Source of the DNA: Nitrospira sp.
Lineage (GTDB): Bacteria > Nitrospirota > Nitrospiria > Nitrospirales > Nitrospiraceae
Direction of reading: 5' to 3'
Assembly: GCA_024998685.1 (NCBI GenBank)
Contig: JACOEH010000001.1
Location: forward strand, 1 to 64,000
DNA: 64,000 nucleotides
Part shown: in pieces, positions 15,584 to 25,608 of the stretch
How the letters are laid out: every line of letters begins with the position of its first letter
Numbering within the stretch: the first letter of the stretch is position 1
The notes under the pieces: generated by a model
Seen by the model: only the letters and a program-made list of their open reading frames with translations
Databases searched by the model: none
What the model was told of the DNA's origin: nothing
Translations under genes and position numbers: made by a program

Positions 15584-18500
15584 ATGACAACCTACCGACC
15601 AGGATTGAGCGGCCGCATCGCGGCTCTCTTCATCGACAGCAAGCTCACGCCGCTCATCATGCTGGGTGTGCTGCTGCTGGGTCTGTTTGCGGTGGTCGTC
15701 ACTCCCCGCGAGGAAGAGCCGCAGATCGTCGTGCCGATGGCCGACGTCTGGCTGCCTTTTCCCGGCGCGTCCGCCAAGGTGGTCGAGGAACAACTCACCA
15801 AGCCGTTCGAGCGCAAGCTCTCCGAGATCACAGGTGTCGAGTATGTCTACTCAATCTCGCGTCCTGGCGGTGCGCTGATCATCGTGCGGTTCTACGTCGG
15901 CCGGCCGATGGAACAGAGTCTGGTCGATCTTTACGATAAGTTGATGTCGAACCAAGACTTGTTGCCGCCCGGCGCCGAGCCTTTTCTTGTCAAACCGAAG
16001 GACGTCAATGACGTCCCGATCGTCACGATGACGCTCTCCAGCGAGCGCTATGGGGAATTCGAGCTCCATCGTCTCGCTGAACAGGTATTAGAGGATGTCA
16101 AGAAGGTGTCCGGCACGTCGGCTGGTTTCATCGTCGGCGGACGGCCGCGGGAGCTGCGTATCCAGATCGACCCGACGAGGTTGAAGGCCTACGGACTGAC
16201 GCCGCTGCAGGTCGCGAACGTGGTACGTGGCGAGAATCGAGCCTTGTCGACCGGCCGCTTCGACAGCCGTAATCAAAGTTTTCTGGTGGAGACCGGCCGG
16301 TTCATAGGGTCAAGAGAAGATCTCGAAACCTTAGTGATCGGTGTCAGTGAGCAACGGCCCGTGTACTTGCGTCAAGTCGCGGAAGTGACGGATGGGCCGG
16401 CGGAAGCGACGAGCTATGTCTGGTTCGGCGAAGGAACCGGTAAGGAGTCAGGGGTGAGCGGTGAGGTTCCGGCTGTGACGGTGGCCATCGCCAAGCAGGT
16501 CGGCACGAACGCCGTGACCATCGCCGCCGACGTGATCCGTAAAGTCGAAGAAATGAAGGGCGTGACCATTCCATCGGACGTGCGCGTGACGATCACCCGG
16601 GATTACGGGGAGACGGCCCAAGAGAAGGCCAACGAACTGTTGTGGCATCTGCTGATCGCTGTTGCGGCTGTGGTGGTCTTTCTCGGCGTGGCGTTGGGGC
16701 CGAGGCCGGCTCTCGTCGTGTCCCTTGCGATCCCTCTGACTCTTGCGTTGACGCTGTTCACTTCGATGATGATCGGCTATACGATCAATCGCGTCACGCT
16801 GTTTGCCCTCATCTTTTCGATCGGCATTCTCGTAGACGATGCGATCGTGGTCGTCGAGAATACCTACCGGCATCTGAAGCTGCGACTCAGGCCTCATCAT
16901 GAAGCCACCATTCAAGCCGTCGATGAAGTCGGGAATCCGACGATCTTGGCGACGTTCACCGTGATCGCCGCCCTCCTCCCGATGGCCTTCGTTTCCGGGT
17001 TGATGGGTCCCTATATGAGACCGATTCCCGTCAATGCCTCCATCGCGATGTTTTTTTCGTTGCTCGTCGCCTTCGTCGTAATCCCCTGGTTTTGCCGAAC
17101 CTGTTATCGGCCGGGAGTCGCCGTTACGGGCGTCGATCATGAAGGCGACGAACGAGGGCTCACAGCGCGCCTCTATCGAAAGGTCCTCTCCCCGCTGTTG
17201 ACCCATCCGCTGCTGGCCTATGCCTTCTTAGGTGTGGTCGGCCTGTTGCTGGTGGGATCGACCTTGTTGTTCTACACCCGTCATGTCGTGGTGAAAATGC
17301 TGCCGTTCGACAACAAGAGTGAAATTCAGCTGGTCATCGATATGCCTGAAGGCACGACTCTCGAAGAGACGGCGCGGGTTGCGCAGGCGTTGGGGCGGTA
17401 TGTGAAGACTGTGCCGGAGGTACGGGATCATCAGGCTTACGTCGGCACCGCCTCGCCCTTTAATTTCAGCGGACTGGTCCGCCACTACTACCTGCGGGAA
17501 CAACCTCATGAGGCCGATATCCAGATCAATCTTGTCGCGAAGCACGAGCGAACCGCCCAGAGTCATGAAATCGCCCAGCGGATTCGCCCTCCGGTCCAAG
17601 AGATCGCTCGTGAATACGGAGCCAATGTAAAGATCGTCGAAGTACCGCCCGGGCCGCCTGTGCAATCGGTTCTGGTGGCGGAGGTCTACGGTCCCGATTA
17701 CGGCAGACAACTCGCCATGGCTCGTCAGATTCGGAAACTGTTCGAATCCACATCCGGAGTGGTCGATGTCGATGATTATATCGAGGCCGACCACGTGAAA
17801 TATGTCTTCACGGTCGATCGCGCAAAAGCCGCCCTCGCCGGTATTCCTTCAGAAGAAATTGTAAACACGTTGCGCATGGCGCTCCAGGGGGCGAAGGTCG
17901 GGCTGGTCCATATTCCGCAGGAGAAGAGCCCGGTTCAAATCGTACTTCGTTTGCCGCTTGCCGAGCGGACGGGGCTGGAACATCTCGGCGAGATCGGGTT
18001 GCGCACGAGTACCGGCGGCATCGTGCAATTGTCCGAACTGCTCAAAATAGAACAAACAGTCCAAGACAAAGCGATCTATCACAAGAATCAAAAGCCGGTG
18101 GTCTATGTGGTCGCCGATGTCGGCGGCCCCGGAGCCGAGAAAGCCGAAAGTCCGGTCTATGGCGTGTTAGGGGTCGGGAAAAAGCTGGAGAACTTTCGCC
18201 CGGCTGAGGGATACCGGATCGAGCAATACTACGCGTCGCAACCTTGGTCCGAAGAGAAGATCGCCATGAAGTGGGATGGGGAATGGCACATCACCTATGA
18301 AACATTCCGCGACATGGGGATCGCGTTTGGCGTGGCGATGTTACTGATCTACTTGCTGATCGTCGGGCAGTTCCAATCGTTCATCACGCCGCTGATCATC
18401 ATGGCTCCCATACCGCTCACGCTGATCGGCATTCTGCCCGGACATTGGCTGACCGGATCGTACTTCACGGCGACATCAATGATCGGCTTCATCGCGCTCG

Positions 18501-18889
18501 CCGGCATCATCGTGAGGAACTCTATTCTTCTGGTCGATTTCATTCAGCTCCAAGAACGAGCGGGTGTTTCCCTATCAGAAGCCGTGATCAAGGCTGGTGC
18601 GATTCGGACCCGTCCCATCTTACTGACGGCCGCGGCACTGATGGTGGGCGCCTTCGTCATCATTCTCGATCCGATCTTCCAAGGGTTGGCCGTCTCGTTG
18701 CTCTTCGGCGTCGGCGCATCGACGCTGCTGACCCTCGTCGTGATTCCGGTGTTGTACTACCACGTGATGGGAAACCCTTTAGAGCCGAAAGAGGCTGAAA
18801 CGATACCAAACCGAGATGACATTCCTCACCGTGAACATTCAGGCGAGGAAGTGTTAGCGGCCATCGGCGCAAGTGATCCGAAGCTGTAA
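15584..18889 (+). CDS. RND family efflux permease (AcrB/CusA-type)
   Basis: 1101 residues with the RND plan: TM1 (LTPLIMLGVLLLGLFAVVV), a large periplasmic pore/docking region, TM2-6 (from about residue 345), a second periplasmic half and TM7-12. TM4 carries the proton-relay acids in GILVDDAIVVVENTYRH. The start is ATG 15584; the open frame reaches further back but is only the hairpin repeat there. It works with the adaptor encoded just upstream to export substrates using the proton gradient. The periplasmic sequence does not show the metal-binding Met cluster of Cu/Ag pumps that I could identify, so the substrate is open. Confidence 0.93.
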   Translation: MTTYRPGLSGRIAALFIDSKLTPLIMLGVLLLGLFAVVVTPREEEPQIVVPMADVWLPFPGASAKVVEEQLTKPFERKLSEITGVEYVYSISRPGGALIIVRFYVGRPMEQSLVDLYDKLMSNQDLLPPGAEPFLVKPKDVNDVPIVTMTLSSERYGEFELHRLAEQVLEDVKKVSGTSAGFIVGGRPRELRIQIDPTRLKAYGLTPLQVANVVRGENRALSTGRFDSRNQSFLVETGRFIGSREDLETLVIGVSEQRPVYLRQVAEVTDGPAEATSYVWFGEGTGKESGVSGEVPAVTVAIAKQVGTNAVTIAADVIRKVEEMKGVTIPSDVRVTITRDYGETAQEKANELLWHLLIAVAAVVVFLGVALGPRPALVVSLAIPLTLALTLFTSMMIGYTINRVTLFALIFSIGILVDDAIVVVENTYRHLKLRLRPHHEATIQAVDEVGNPTILATFTVIAALLPMAFVSGLMGPYMRPIPVNASIAMFFSLLVAFVVIPWFCRTCYRPGVAVTGVDHEGDERGLTARLYRKVLSPLLTHPLLAYAFLGVVGLLLVGSTLLFYTRHVVVKMLPFDNKSEIQLVIDMPEGTTLEETARVAQALGRYVKTVPEVRDHQAYVGTASPFNFSGLVRHYYLREQPHEADIQINLVAKHERTAQSHEIAQRIRPPVQEIAREYGANVKIVEVPPGPPVQSVLVAEVYGPDYGRQLAMARQIRKLFESTSGVVDVDDYIEADHVKYVFTVDRAKAALAGIPSEEIVNTLRMALQGAKVGLVHIPQEKSPVQIVLRLPLAERTGLEHLGEIGLRTSTGGIVQLSELLKIEQTVQDKAIYHKNQKPVVYVVADVGGPGAEKAESPVYGVLGVGKKLENFRPAEGYRIEQYYASQPWSEEKIAMKWDGEWHITYETFRDMGIAFGVAMLLIYLLIVGQFQSFITPLIIMAPIPLTLIGILPGHWLTGSYFTATSMIGFIALAGIIVRNSILLVDFIQLQERAGVSLSEAVIKAGAIRTRPILLTAAALMVGAFVIILDPIFQGLAVSLLFGVGASTLLTLVVIPVLYYHVMGNPLEPKEAETIPNRDDIPHREHSGEEVLAAIGASDPKL

Positions 18890-18927
18890 GAGCGGCGCAG
18901 TATTCGTCGACGGTGACCAATCAACAG

Positions 18928-20172
18928 CTATGAGTTCTTCGCGCAACGAAACCCGTAGCCGAACTGTCGACCGGACGGTTCGGCATTGAAACGAAACGAA
19001 GAACGCAGAAATTCCTGAATATAAAGCCAGTTCCCGCCCCGCACGACTTTGGACTTACCCGTCTTCGGTCCTTGAGGATTCTTCGTCGGACTCTTCTTGT
19101 AATAGTCATGATCATACCAGTCGTTGACCCATTCCCACGCATTGCCGGCCATGTCGTAGATGCCGTAGGGGCTCTTGCCCAGTTCGAACATCCCCACCGG
19201 AACCAACGCCATATGATTCGCCCATTTCTTTTTGCCGAAATTTGCGTGGAGCCTCGTGGGGGCTTCGTTGCCCCAAGGATAAAGGCGGCCATCCGTTCCC
19301 CGCGCCGCCTTTTCCCACTCCGCCTCGGTGGGCAGGCGCTTGCCGGCCCATTTGCAGTATGTGGCGGCATCAAACCAACTGACATTGACAACGGGGCGTT
19401 TCTGATGTCGAGGCTGGTTCATAATATCCCACTCCGGCGGCGCCTCCTTGTCCGTCGCTTCCAGATACTTGGCATACTGCCCCACCGTCACGTGGTACTT
19501 ATCCATGTAGAAGGCGTCGAGGTCGACGCGATGCACCGGCTTTTCGTCGTCTGCCATGGTGCTCCCCATGGTGAACTCCCCCGCCGGCACCAGCACCATC
19601 GGCGTCTCAGCCGGTTTCAGACTATCCAACACGGTGGTCGGATGTCGGTTCGGGAGTTGTGCGTCCAGCTGTTGATAGACGATTTGCTGCTCATTGTTGA
19701 GCCCTAGCTCATTGGCGCCGTCCAGGGCCTCCTCCGCCTTCTTGATCCGGTCGGGGTCAGTCTGCCCGACCGCTATCAGACTCTTCGCTTCCTCCAGCAA
19801 CCGCCATGCCGTCACTTCCTCCAGCGATCGCCACACTTCCATTTTATGCAATCGTAGTTCCTTGGTCCCTGCCGTCCTGGATTTCGCGTCCAGATGCAAC
19901 GCGGCCTCGTAATGTTCTTCCGCGCAGGTCCAGGCTGCCAACCCTCGACAGGCCTCGGCGAGGTTAAAATGAGCCCGCACATTCGAAGAGTTCTTCATGA
20001 TGCCTGCTTCCAGCGCTGCGCGCGCCTCCGCATACTGTTTCTTCTTCAGGAACGCCTCCCCTTTGGCAAAGTCTTGCTCGCCGGTCTCGGCTGCCGACAC
20101 CGCCATGGAAACAGCGGTCAGCTTCAAACAGATGACAAAACTCAGCATCCCAAGGGATTGCCTCATAAACAT
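18928..20172 (-). CDS. Exported TPR and SUMF1-domain protein
   Basis: 414 residues: signal peptide (LGMLSFVICLKLTAVSMAVSA), TPR-like helices (FAKGEAFLKKKQYAEARAAL and NVRAHFNLAEACRGLAAW) over about residues 30-110, a helical linker, then a SUMF1 domain from MVLVPAGEFTMGSTM to GFRCAKN. Motifs: AFYMDKYHVTVGQYAKYL, NVSWFDAATYCKWAGKRLP and IYDMAGNAWEWVNDWY. The Cys pair of true formylglycine-generating enzymes is absent. The start is ATG 20172, set by GGGAGG six bases upstream. It is convergent with the RND permease gene. A periplasmic or surface role is inferred; the substrate is unknown. Confidence 0.85.
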   Translation of the reverse strand: MFMRQSLGMLSFVICLKLTAVSMAVSAAETGEQDFAKGEAFLKKKQYAEARAALEAGIMKNSSNVRAHFNLAEACRGLAAWTCAEEHYEAALHLDAKSRTAGTKELRLHKMEVWRSLEEVTAWRLLEEAKSLIAVGQTDPDRIKKAEEALDGANELGLNNEQQIVYQQLDAQLPNRHPTTVLDSLKPAETPMVLVPAGEFTMGSTMADDEKPVHRVDLDAFYMDKYHVTVGQYAKYLEATDKEAPPEWDIMNQPRHQKRPVVNVSWFDAATYCKWAGKRLPTEAEWEKAARGTDGRLYPWGNEAPTRLHANFGKKKWANHMALVPVGMFELGKSPYGIYDMAGNAWEWVNDWYDHDYYKKSPTKNPQGPKTGKSKVVRGGNWLYIQEFLRSSFRFNAEPSGRQFGYGFRCAKNS

Positions 20173-20438
20173 GTTCCTCCCAATTGTGACTGCCTCCGGC
20201 AGTCCCCGTACAGAAAGCATCGGCCGTCGTCGAAAGCGCGGCCTTCATGGCGGAGAACATAGCATAACGTCGCCTAAGCATAAAGAACCCTAAGCGAGCG
20301 GCGAAGCTTTTCGCAGTGTGTGGCGGGCCGAAACTGCGCGATTGAGACGCGACACGTTTGTGAAGGCCGCGAATCGGTAATCGCCCGGAGTCTTCGGACG
20401 ACGTGAGAAACGAAGCCTGCGGACTCGTGTGCAGCCTG

Positions 20439-20909
20439 CTAAGGCTTCGGCTTATCCTTGGGCTTATCCTTGTAGGTGCCGTGCTCTATCGGCTTCCTTG
20501 CCAAATTGTCACCGGAAACCCGTGTGACGGAAATTTCCCGAGAACTTTCTTCACCCTCGCGCTTAATCTGTAACTTCACCGTGCTCCCGGCTTCTCCGCG
20601 AATCATCTTCACCACTTGCTCATAACTCTTTCCCGAGACCGCCGTGCCATCGACATTGATCAACTCATCTCCGTGCCGAAGCCCGGCCTTATGAGCCGGC
20701 CCTTCACGATGGACTCTTCCGATGTACAGAGATGCCGGATCTCCCACGCGCTCTGCTCCGATATGAATCGAAATCCCGATCACTCCATCCGGGCCCTTCG
20801 CTCCATCTACGCCTGCAGGGGCCTGATCCGGTCGATCGTCGGCATACAACGGGACGCTCAACAAAAGACTGAAGATCATGGTGACGACAACCGCCGTTCT
20901 GTTCCGCAT
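20439..20909 (-). CDS. Exported PDZ-domain protein
   Basis: 156 residues: a signal peptide (AVVVTMIFSLLLSVPLYA), then a single PDZ domain (about residues 45-130) with the ligand-loop and core motifs LYIGRVHREGPAHKAGLRHGDELINVDG and YEQVVKMIRGEAGSTVKLQIKR. The C-terminus is a Lys/Pro/Asp-rich tail. There is no protease domain, so it probably acts as a periplasmic binding module. I chose the ATG at 20909 because GGGAGGC lies six bases before it; the upstream ATGs are too close to that site. Confidence 0.78.
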   Translation of the reverse strand: MRNRTAVVVTMIFSLLLSVPLYADDRPDQAPAGVDGAKGPDGVIGISIHIGAERVGDPASLYIGRVHREGPAHKAGLRHGDELINVDGTAVSGKSYEQVVKMIRGEAGSTVKLQIKREGEESSREISVTRVSGDNLARKPIEHGTYKDKPKDKPKP

Positions 20910-21443
20910 AGACATGCCTCCCATTGCAATAGAGTGTAAGAGAAATCATCCGCCAGGTTTGACGACGCGCCTATCGCGACAGAGACACGACGCACGCTGT
21001 TGCGAACCGCAACTCTCTCGCATCATCATCGTTCATCTATCTGTAGTTTTAGACGTCTGCCGGTTCTACTAGCTGGATACCTAGGTGCGCTATGCGTGCC
21101 GGTCGCCAAGTCGATGCGCAAGTTATGGAGCTGGACACCGGCGATCAAAGATTCCGCAGGGGAATTCTTCTTGCGGCAGCTGTATCGATTCAGGTCAAAC
21201 TGTATCTTCACCGATACATTGTCCTTATCAAAAAATCAGTACAGGAGCTTGGACAAAGATAGAAAACCACAATAAAACAGTGTTTATGGGTTGATGACCC
21301 ACCGAGGCGCATCTGTTGCATGGTGCCAACCTTCCATGGATTAGGGTGCTTCCTAGTCATTCGAAAAAAGACGCCATGCTATGTTGTCAAGACATAGAAT
21401 TTTTTAATCGGCAAACGAGCTGATGACCGAATAGGAGAACCGT
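20910..21443. other. Intergenic region upstream of the lone receiver
   Basis: About 530 bases, divergent between the PDZ gene and the receiver gene. The part from 21180 to 21410 is distinctly AT-richer than its surroundings. No gene, tRNA or clear repeat was recognised; promoters for both genes are expected here. Confidence 0.4.
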
Positions 21444-21890
21444 ATGTCGACATGTACCGTCCAATCTGAGAGTTCTCCAGCCGATCGGCCGAAGATGAAA
21501 TGTATTCGCGTGTTGCTGGCGGACGATCACTTCCTCGTCAGGCAAGGGTTGCGTAAGTATCTGAGCCATCATCTCGACATAGAACTGGTCGGTGAGGCGG
21601 CGGATGGGGAAGAAGCGGTGAAACTGACGGACAGGCTGAAGCCCGATGTCGTCGTGATGGACATCAACATGCCGAGAATGAACGGTATCGAGGCGACAGG
21701 CTCCATCATACGAAAGCATCCGCACCTGCCGGTCATCGGCCTCTCATTTTACGTCGACAATGGCAATCGAGAAGCATTATTGGATGCCGGTGCCTGCCTC
21801 TTGCTCGAAAAGGGGACGGCGTATCGACATCTGCCTCATGCGATTTATCAGGCTGTCGGCAAAAGCCTTGATGCCCCCATCGGCCGTTGA
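21444..21890 (+). CDS. Single-domain response regulator
   Basis: 148 residues, essentially one receiver domain: the acidic pair in IRVLLADDHFLVRQGLRKYL, the phospho-acceptor in VVVMDINMPRMNGIEA, the conserved Ser/Thr position in VIGLSFYV and Lys in LLLEKGTAY. It has no output domain, so it would act by protein contact or as a phosphate shuttle. It resembles the C-terminal receivers of the two hybrid kinases at 9.1 and 26.4 kb. The start is ATG 21444 with TAGGAGAA upstream. It precedes the three-receiver hybrid kinase by 384 bases; a shared relay is inferred. Confidence 0.88.
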   Translation: MSTCTVQSESSPADRPKMKCIRVLLADDHFLVRQGLRKYLSHHLDIELVGEAADGEEAVKLTDRLKPDVVVMDINMPRMNGIEATGSIIRKHPHLPVIGLSFYVDNGNREALLDAGACLLLEKGTAYRHLPHAIYQAVGKSLDAPIGR

Positions 21891-22274
21891 CCGTCTCGTC
21901 GCATAGTGGAAGGAGACCAACCGTCCCCGAGTCGACTTCTTCTCGCACTCTCAACCACACAAACCCAGTTCCACTGACTCGGTGCCTTCTGTAGAGGCGG
22001 GATCAGGCGAGGCTGTCGGGCGAGTCGGCAAATGCCGACCGGTGCTCGTGCGCCGCGGCGTGATGGGTCGTACGAAAAACTTACGTGAACGAGCTTCTTG
22101 CTGAGCGCGATATGCCGGCTGGTGTGAGGGCTGGGGCATCAACCAGCGGTTGGACTCGGGCTTTCCCCAGGACCTGAAGACATGGATGCGTAGTATATTC
22201 TCCCGCCCCGCGTCGTCGTTCGGCACAAGAGAGCGAGAGGCCGGTCTTTTCCCCTTCGATCATGCGAAGCCCGA
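21891..22274. other. Intergenic region before the three-receiver kinase
   Basis: 384 bases with no gene recognised. It contains GC-rich short inverted segments (for example around 22010-22060, AGTCGGC and GCCGACC) but no clean terminator. Confidence 0.35.
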
Positions 22275-25200
22275 ATGAATCGTTTTGAACGTACCTCCAC
22301 GCCGTTGGTCTATGGCGCGATCGTATTGTCGATCGGCGCCATATTCATCAGCGATCTCTTGAGCAAGCTCGGCATTACCGTCTGGGTCTTTTATCTCCTG
22401 CCGCTGGTCTTCTCATACTTGGCGTGGCGACCTCTGGTCCCGGCCTACACAGCCACGGCGACCACGCTGCTGATACTCGTCGGTTTTTTCCTGAGTACTC
22501 CCGGCAGCGACCCGTTCATTGCGGTACAGAACCGCGCGTTCGAGATAGCGACCAGTTGGGCCTTGGCGGCGCTGGGCTACCAGTTCATCCGGAACAAACT
22601 CGCCGTCCGAAAACAAGAATGGTTGCAATCAGGCCAGACCCTCTTGAGCGAGCGGATGGCCGGAGACCCATCCACCGACCAGCTCGGGACGCGGGTGCTC
22701 GGCACGATCGCCGAATATCTCGACGCTCCGGCCGGCGCCTTATTCGTCGAGAACGGCCCGTCGTTTCGGCGGACGGCCACGCACGGTGTCCCGGCCGATG
22801 CCCGCATTTCGATGGAAGTCCAAGCCGGCGACGGCTTGCTCGGCCGGGCGCTCGTCGAGCAAAAAATGTTCATCGTATCCGATGTGCCGGAAGGGTATGT
22901 GACCGTCGGAAGTTCGCTGGGCCGCAGCGCTCCGCGCCATCTGCTCATCGCCCCGCTGGCCGTGGAGCGCTCCATCAAAGCGGTGCTGGAAATGGGATTT
23001 TTTCATTCGGTGGACGAGGCGGACAAGGAATTCGTGACCCGGGTGTCCGAGTCGATCGCGGTCGCGATTCGCTCCGCCCAAGCCCGCGCCCACATCCAAG
23101 AATTGTTGGAAGAAACCCGGCGCCAGGCGGAAGAACTTCAGGCGCAGAGCGAAGAACTGCGCGCGGCGAACGAGGAACTGACGGAGCAAAGCGCCAGGCT
23201 CCAGGATGCCCACACCAGGTTGGAAGAACAACAGGCTGAGCTGGAACAGAGTAATGCGCAGTTGGAAGAGCAGACGCAAATGTTGGAAACGCAGAAGGAC
23301 GAGTTGACCCGCGCCAAGAGCAGCCTGGAGACCCATGCCTCCGAGTTGGAGGAGGCCGGCCGGTACAAATCCGAATTCCTGGCCAACATGTCTCACGAGC
23401 TGCGCACGCCGCTGAACGCGTCGATGATTCTGGCTCGGCAGCTCGGCGACAATGCGGACGGCAATCTGACCTCCGAACAGGTGAAATATGCCAAAAGTAT
23501 CGAATCCGCCGGGCGGGATCTGTTGGCGCTGATCAATGAAGTGCTGGATCTGGCGAAAATCGAGGCCGGTCGCATGGAGGTGCAGCTGCAGCCGGTGCGC
23601 CTGGCCGCCTTGGCCCTGCATGTGGAAACCATGTTTCAAGCGCTGGCCGACGAGAAGGGTTTGAGCTTGTGCGTCCGCCTCGCGGAGGAAACGCCGGAGA
23701 CGATCGAAACCGATCAGCAGCGACTGGAACAGGTGCTCAATAATTTGCTTTCGAACGCAATCAAGTTCACGGAACGAGGCGAAGTCCGGGTGGAAATCGG
23801 CGGCGCCTCCGATGGTCTGATTTTCTTCGCGGTCCGCGACACAGGGATCGGCATTGCAGAAGACCGTCAGCAGGTCATTTTCGAGCCGTTCTGCCAGGCC
23901 GATGGGACGACGAACCGGCAGTACGGCGGCACCGGCCTCGGGCTGTCCATCGTCCGCGAATTCACGCGTTTACTGGGCGGCGATCTCCGATTGACCAGTG
24001 CGTTGGGGCGGGGCAGCACGTTCACCGTCCTCTTGCCGGAACGGTATGATGCGGCCGCGGTAACGGACAAGGGGTCTTCCTTATCGGGGGTAAGAAAGGT
24101 TCCCGACCTTCACGCGCGAATGGTTCCCGATCCCCCGTTCGTCCGCATGCGACCGGATCAAGCACCGCGTCCGGCGGACGAGATAAAGACGCCTGACTCT
24201 TTCTCAGCTCGGATTCCCGACGACCGCGAACGGCTGTCGGGCGACCGACGCGTCGTGTTGATCATCGAAGACGACGAGCCCTTTGCCAGAATTCTCTCGG
24301 ATCTCGCGCACGAGCAAGGCTTTCAAGCGCTGATCGCGGCCACGGCCGGCGAGGCGTTGGTCTTGGCGCCGCAGTTTGTGCCGAATGCGATCCTGCTCGA
24401 TATCGGTCTCCCCGACATCTCGGGGCTGTCCGTACTCGACCGATTGAAGATCGATTCGCGCACCAGACATATCCCGGTCCATATTATGTCGGTCCACGAT
24501 TACACGCAGACGGCCCTCTCGCTCGGCGCCGTAGGGTACATCCTCAAGCCGGTGAAACGCGAACAACTGATCGATGCCTTTCAGCGGATGGAGCAGCGCC
24601 TCACGCAACGGTTGCGGCGCGTGCTGATCGTGGAGGACGATCCGGCTCAGCAGGAAGCCGTCACGGCACTGTTGGCCTCACGCGACGTGGAAACGATCGC
24701 CGTCGGCACTGCCGCGGACTGCCTCGACCGACTCCGCGCCACGACTTTCGACTGCATGGTGCTGGACTTGAGCCTGCCGGATGAGAACGGCTACGCCCTG
24801 TTGGAAACGCTGAGCCGGGAAGATCGGTATTCCTTTCCGCCGGTCATCGTCTATACGGGGCGCGACCTTTCGGCCGACGAAGAACAACGTCTCAGGCGCT
24901 ATGCCAAGTCCATCATCATTAAGGGCGCCAAATCACCGGAACGGCTATTGGACGAGGTGACGCTCTTTCTGCATCAAGTGGTCGCCGATCTGCCGCCCGC
25001 GCAGCAAGCCATGCTCAATCGCTCGCGCCGCGGAGATGCGGCCCTGGATGGTTCCAGGTTGTTGGTGGTGGAAGACGACGTACGCAACGTGTTCGCGCTC
25101 ATGAGTCTGTTGGAGCCGCGCGGCGCCAAAGTGCAGGTGGCACGTAACGGTCTTGAGGCCCTGGCGGCGCTGGAAGGGTCTCTTCAGCCGGACGGCGCCC

Positions 25201-25436
25201 CGATCGACCTTGTGCTGATGGACATCATGATGCCGGAAATGGACGGCTTGACCGCCATGCGCGAAATCCGCAAGCGTCCCGAATGGCGGAACTTGCCCAT
25301 CATCGCGCTGACCGCCAAGGCGATGAAGGCCGATCATCTGCAGGCGTTGACTGCCGGTGCCAATGACTACATGGCCAAGCCGTTGGATGTGGATAGACTG
25401 TTGTCGCTCGTGCGCATTTGGATGCCGAAGTCATGA
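22275..25436 (+). CDS. Hybrid sensor histidine kinase with three receiver domains
   Basis: 1053 residues. Order: membrane segments in residues 10-105 (YGAIVLSIGAIFISDLL, VWVFYLLPLVFSYLAW and two more), GAF near 130-275, a Glu/Gln-rich coiled coil near 280-365, HisKA with NMSHELRTPLN (His374), HATPase with DTGIGIAEDR and GGTGLGLSIV, then receivers near 660-780 (Asp709), 785-905 (VLDLSLPDENG) and 930-1050 (LMDIMMPEMDG). All three keep an acceptor Asp and a late Lys. A Pro/Asp-rich linker separates kinase and receivers. It is probably a membrane-bound phosphorelay hub for the CheR and receiver-kinase proteins downstream. No DNA-binding domain is present. Confidence 0.93.
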   Translation: MNRFERTSTPLVYGAIVLSIGAIFISDLLSKLGITVWVFYLLPLVFSYLAWRPLVPAYTATATTLLILVGFFLSTPGSDPFIAVQNRAFEIATSWALAALGYQFIRNKLAVRKQEWLQSGQTLLSERMAGDPSTDQLGTRVLGTIAEYLDAPAGALFVENGPSFRRTATHGVPADARISMEVQAGDGLLGRALVEQKMFIVSDVPEGYVTVGSSLGRSAPRHLLIAPLAVERSIKAVLEMGFFHSVDEADKEFVTRVSESIAVAIRSAQARAHIQELLEETRRQAEELQAQSEELRAANEELTEQSARLQDAHTRLEEQQAELEQSNAQLEEQTQMLETQKDELTRAKSSLETHASELEEAGRYKSEFLANMSHELRTPLNASMILARQLGDNADGNLTSEQVKYAKSIESAGRDLLALINEVLDLAKIEAGRMEVQLQPVRLAALALHVETMFQALADEKGLSLCVRLAEETPETIETDQQRLEQVLNNLLSNAIKFTERGEVRVEIGGASDGLIFFAVRDTGIGIAEDRQQVIFEPFCQADGTTNRQYGGTGLGLSIVREFTRLLGGDLRLTSALGRGSTFTVLLPERYDAAAVTDKGSSLSGVRKVPDLHARMVPDPPFVRMRPDQAPRPADEIKTPDSFSARIPDDRERLSGDRRVVLIIEDDEPFARILSDLAHEQGFQALIAATAGEALVLAPQFVPNAILLDIGLPDISGLSVLDRLKIDSRTRHIPVHIMSVHDYTQTALSLGAVGYILKPVKREQLIDAFQRMEQRLTQRLRRVLIVEDDPAQQEAVTALLASRDVETIAVGTAADCLDRLRATTFDCMVLDLSLPDENGYALLETLSREDRYSFPPVIVYTGRDLSADEEQRLRRYAKSIIIKGAKSPERLLDEVTLFLHQVVADLPPAQQAMLNRSRRGDAALDGSRLLVVEDDVRNVFALMSLLEPRGAKVQVARNGLEALAALEGSLQPDGAPIDLVLMDIMMPEMDGLTAMREIRKRPEWRNLPIIALTAKAMKADHLQALTAGANDYMAKPLDVDRLLSLVRIWMPKS

Positions 25437-25481
25437 ACCATGACGGAGTAGGTTGAAGCCAAAAGCTCGGGTGAGGCAGAG

Positions 25482-25608
25482 AGGTTGAAGTCAAGGTTGA
25501 GGTGACGGGAAGCAGCGGGAAGGAGGAGAGGCCAAGAACGGGTTCAGCAACAAGTCATGGAACCGTTGAAACTGCTTAAACCTACTGCACCCTCCTCAGC
25601 CTCAACCT
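25482..25608 (+). repeat. Heptamer inverted-repeat element reaching into the cheR start
   Basis: AGGTTGA (25482-25488) and AGTCAAG (25489-25495) are followed by GTTGAGG. AGGTTGAGG (25494-25502) pairs perfectly with CCTCAACCT (25600-25608). The right arm falls inside the first 18 codons of the CheR-like gene. Confidence 0.55.
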
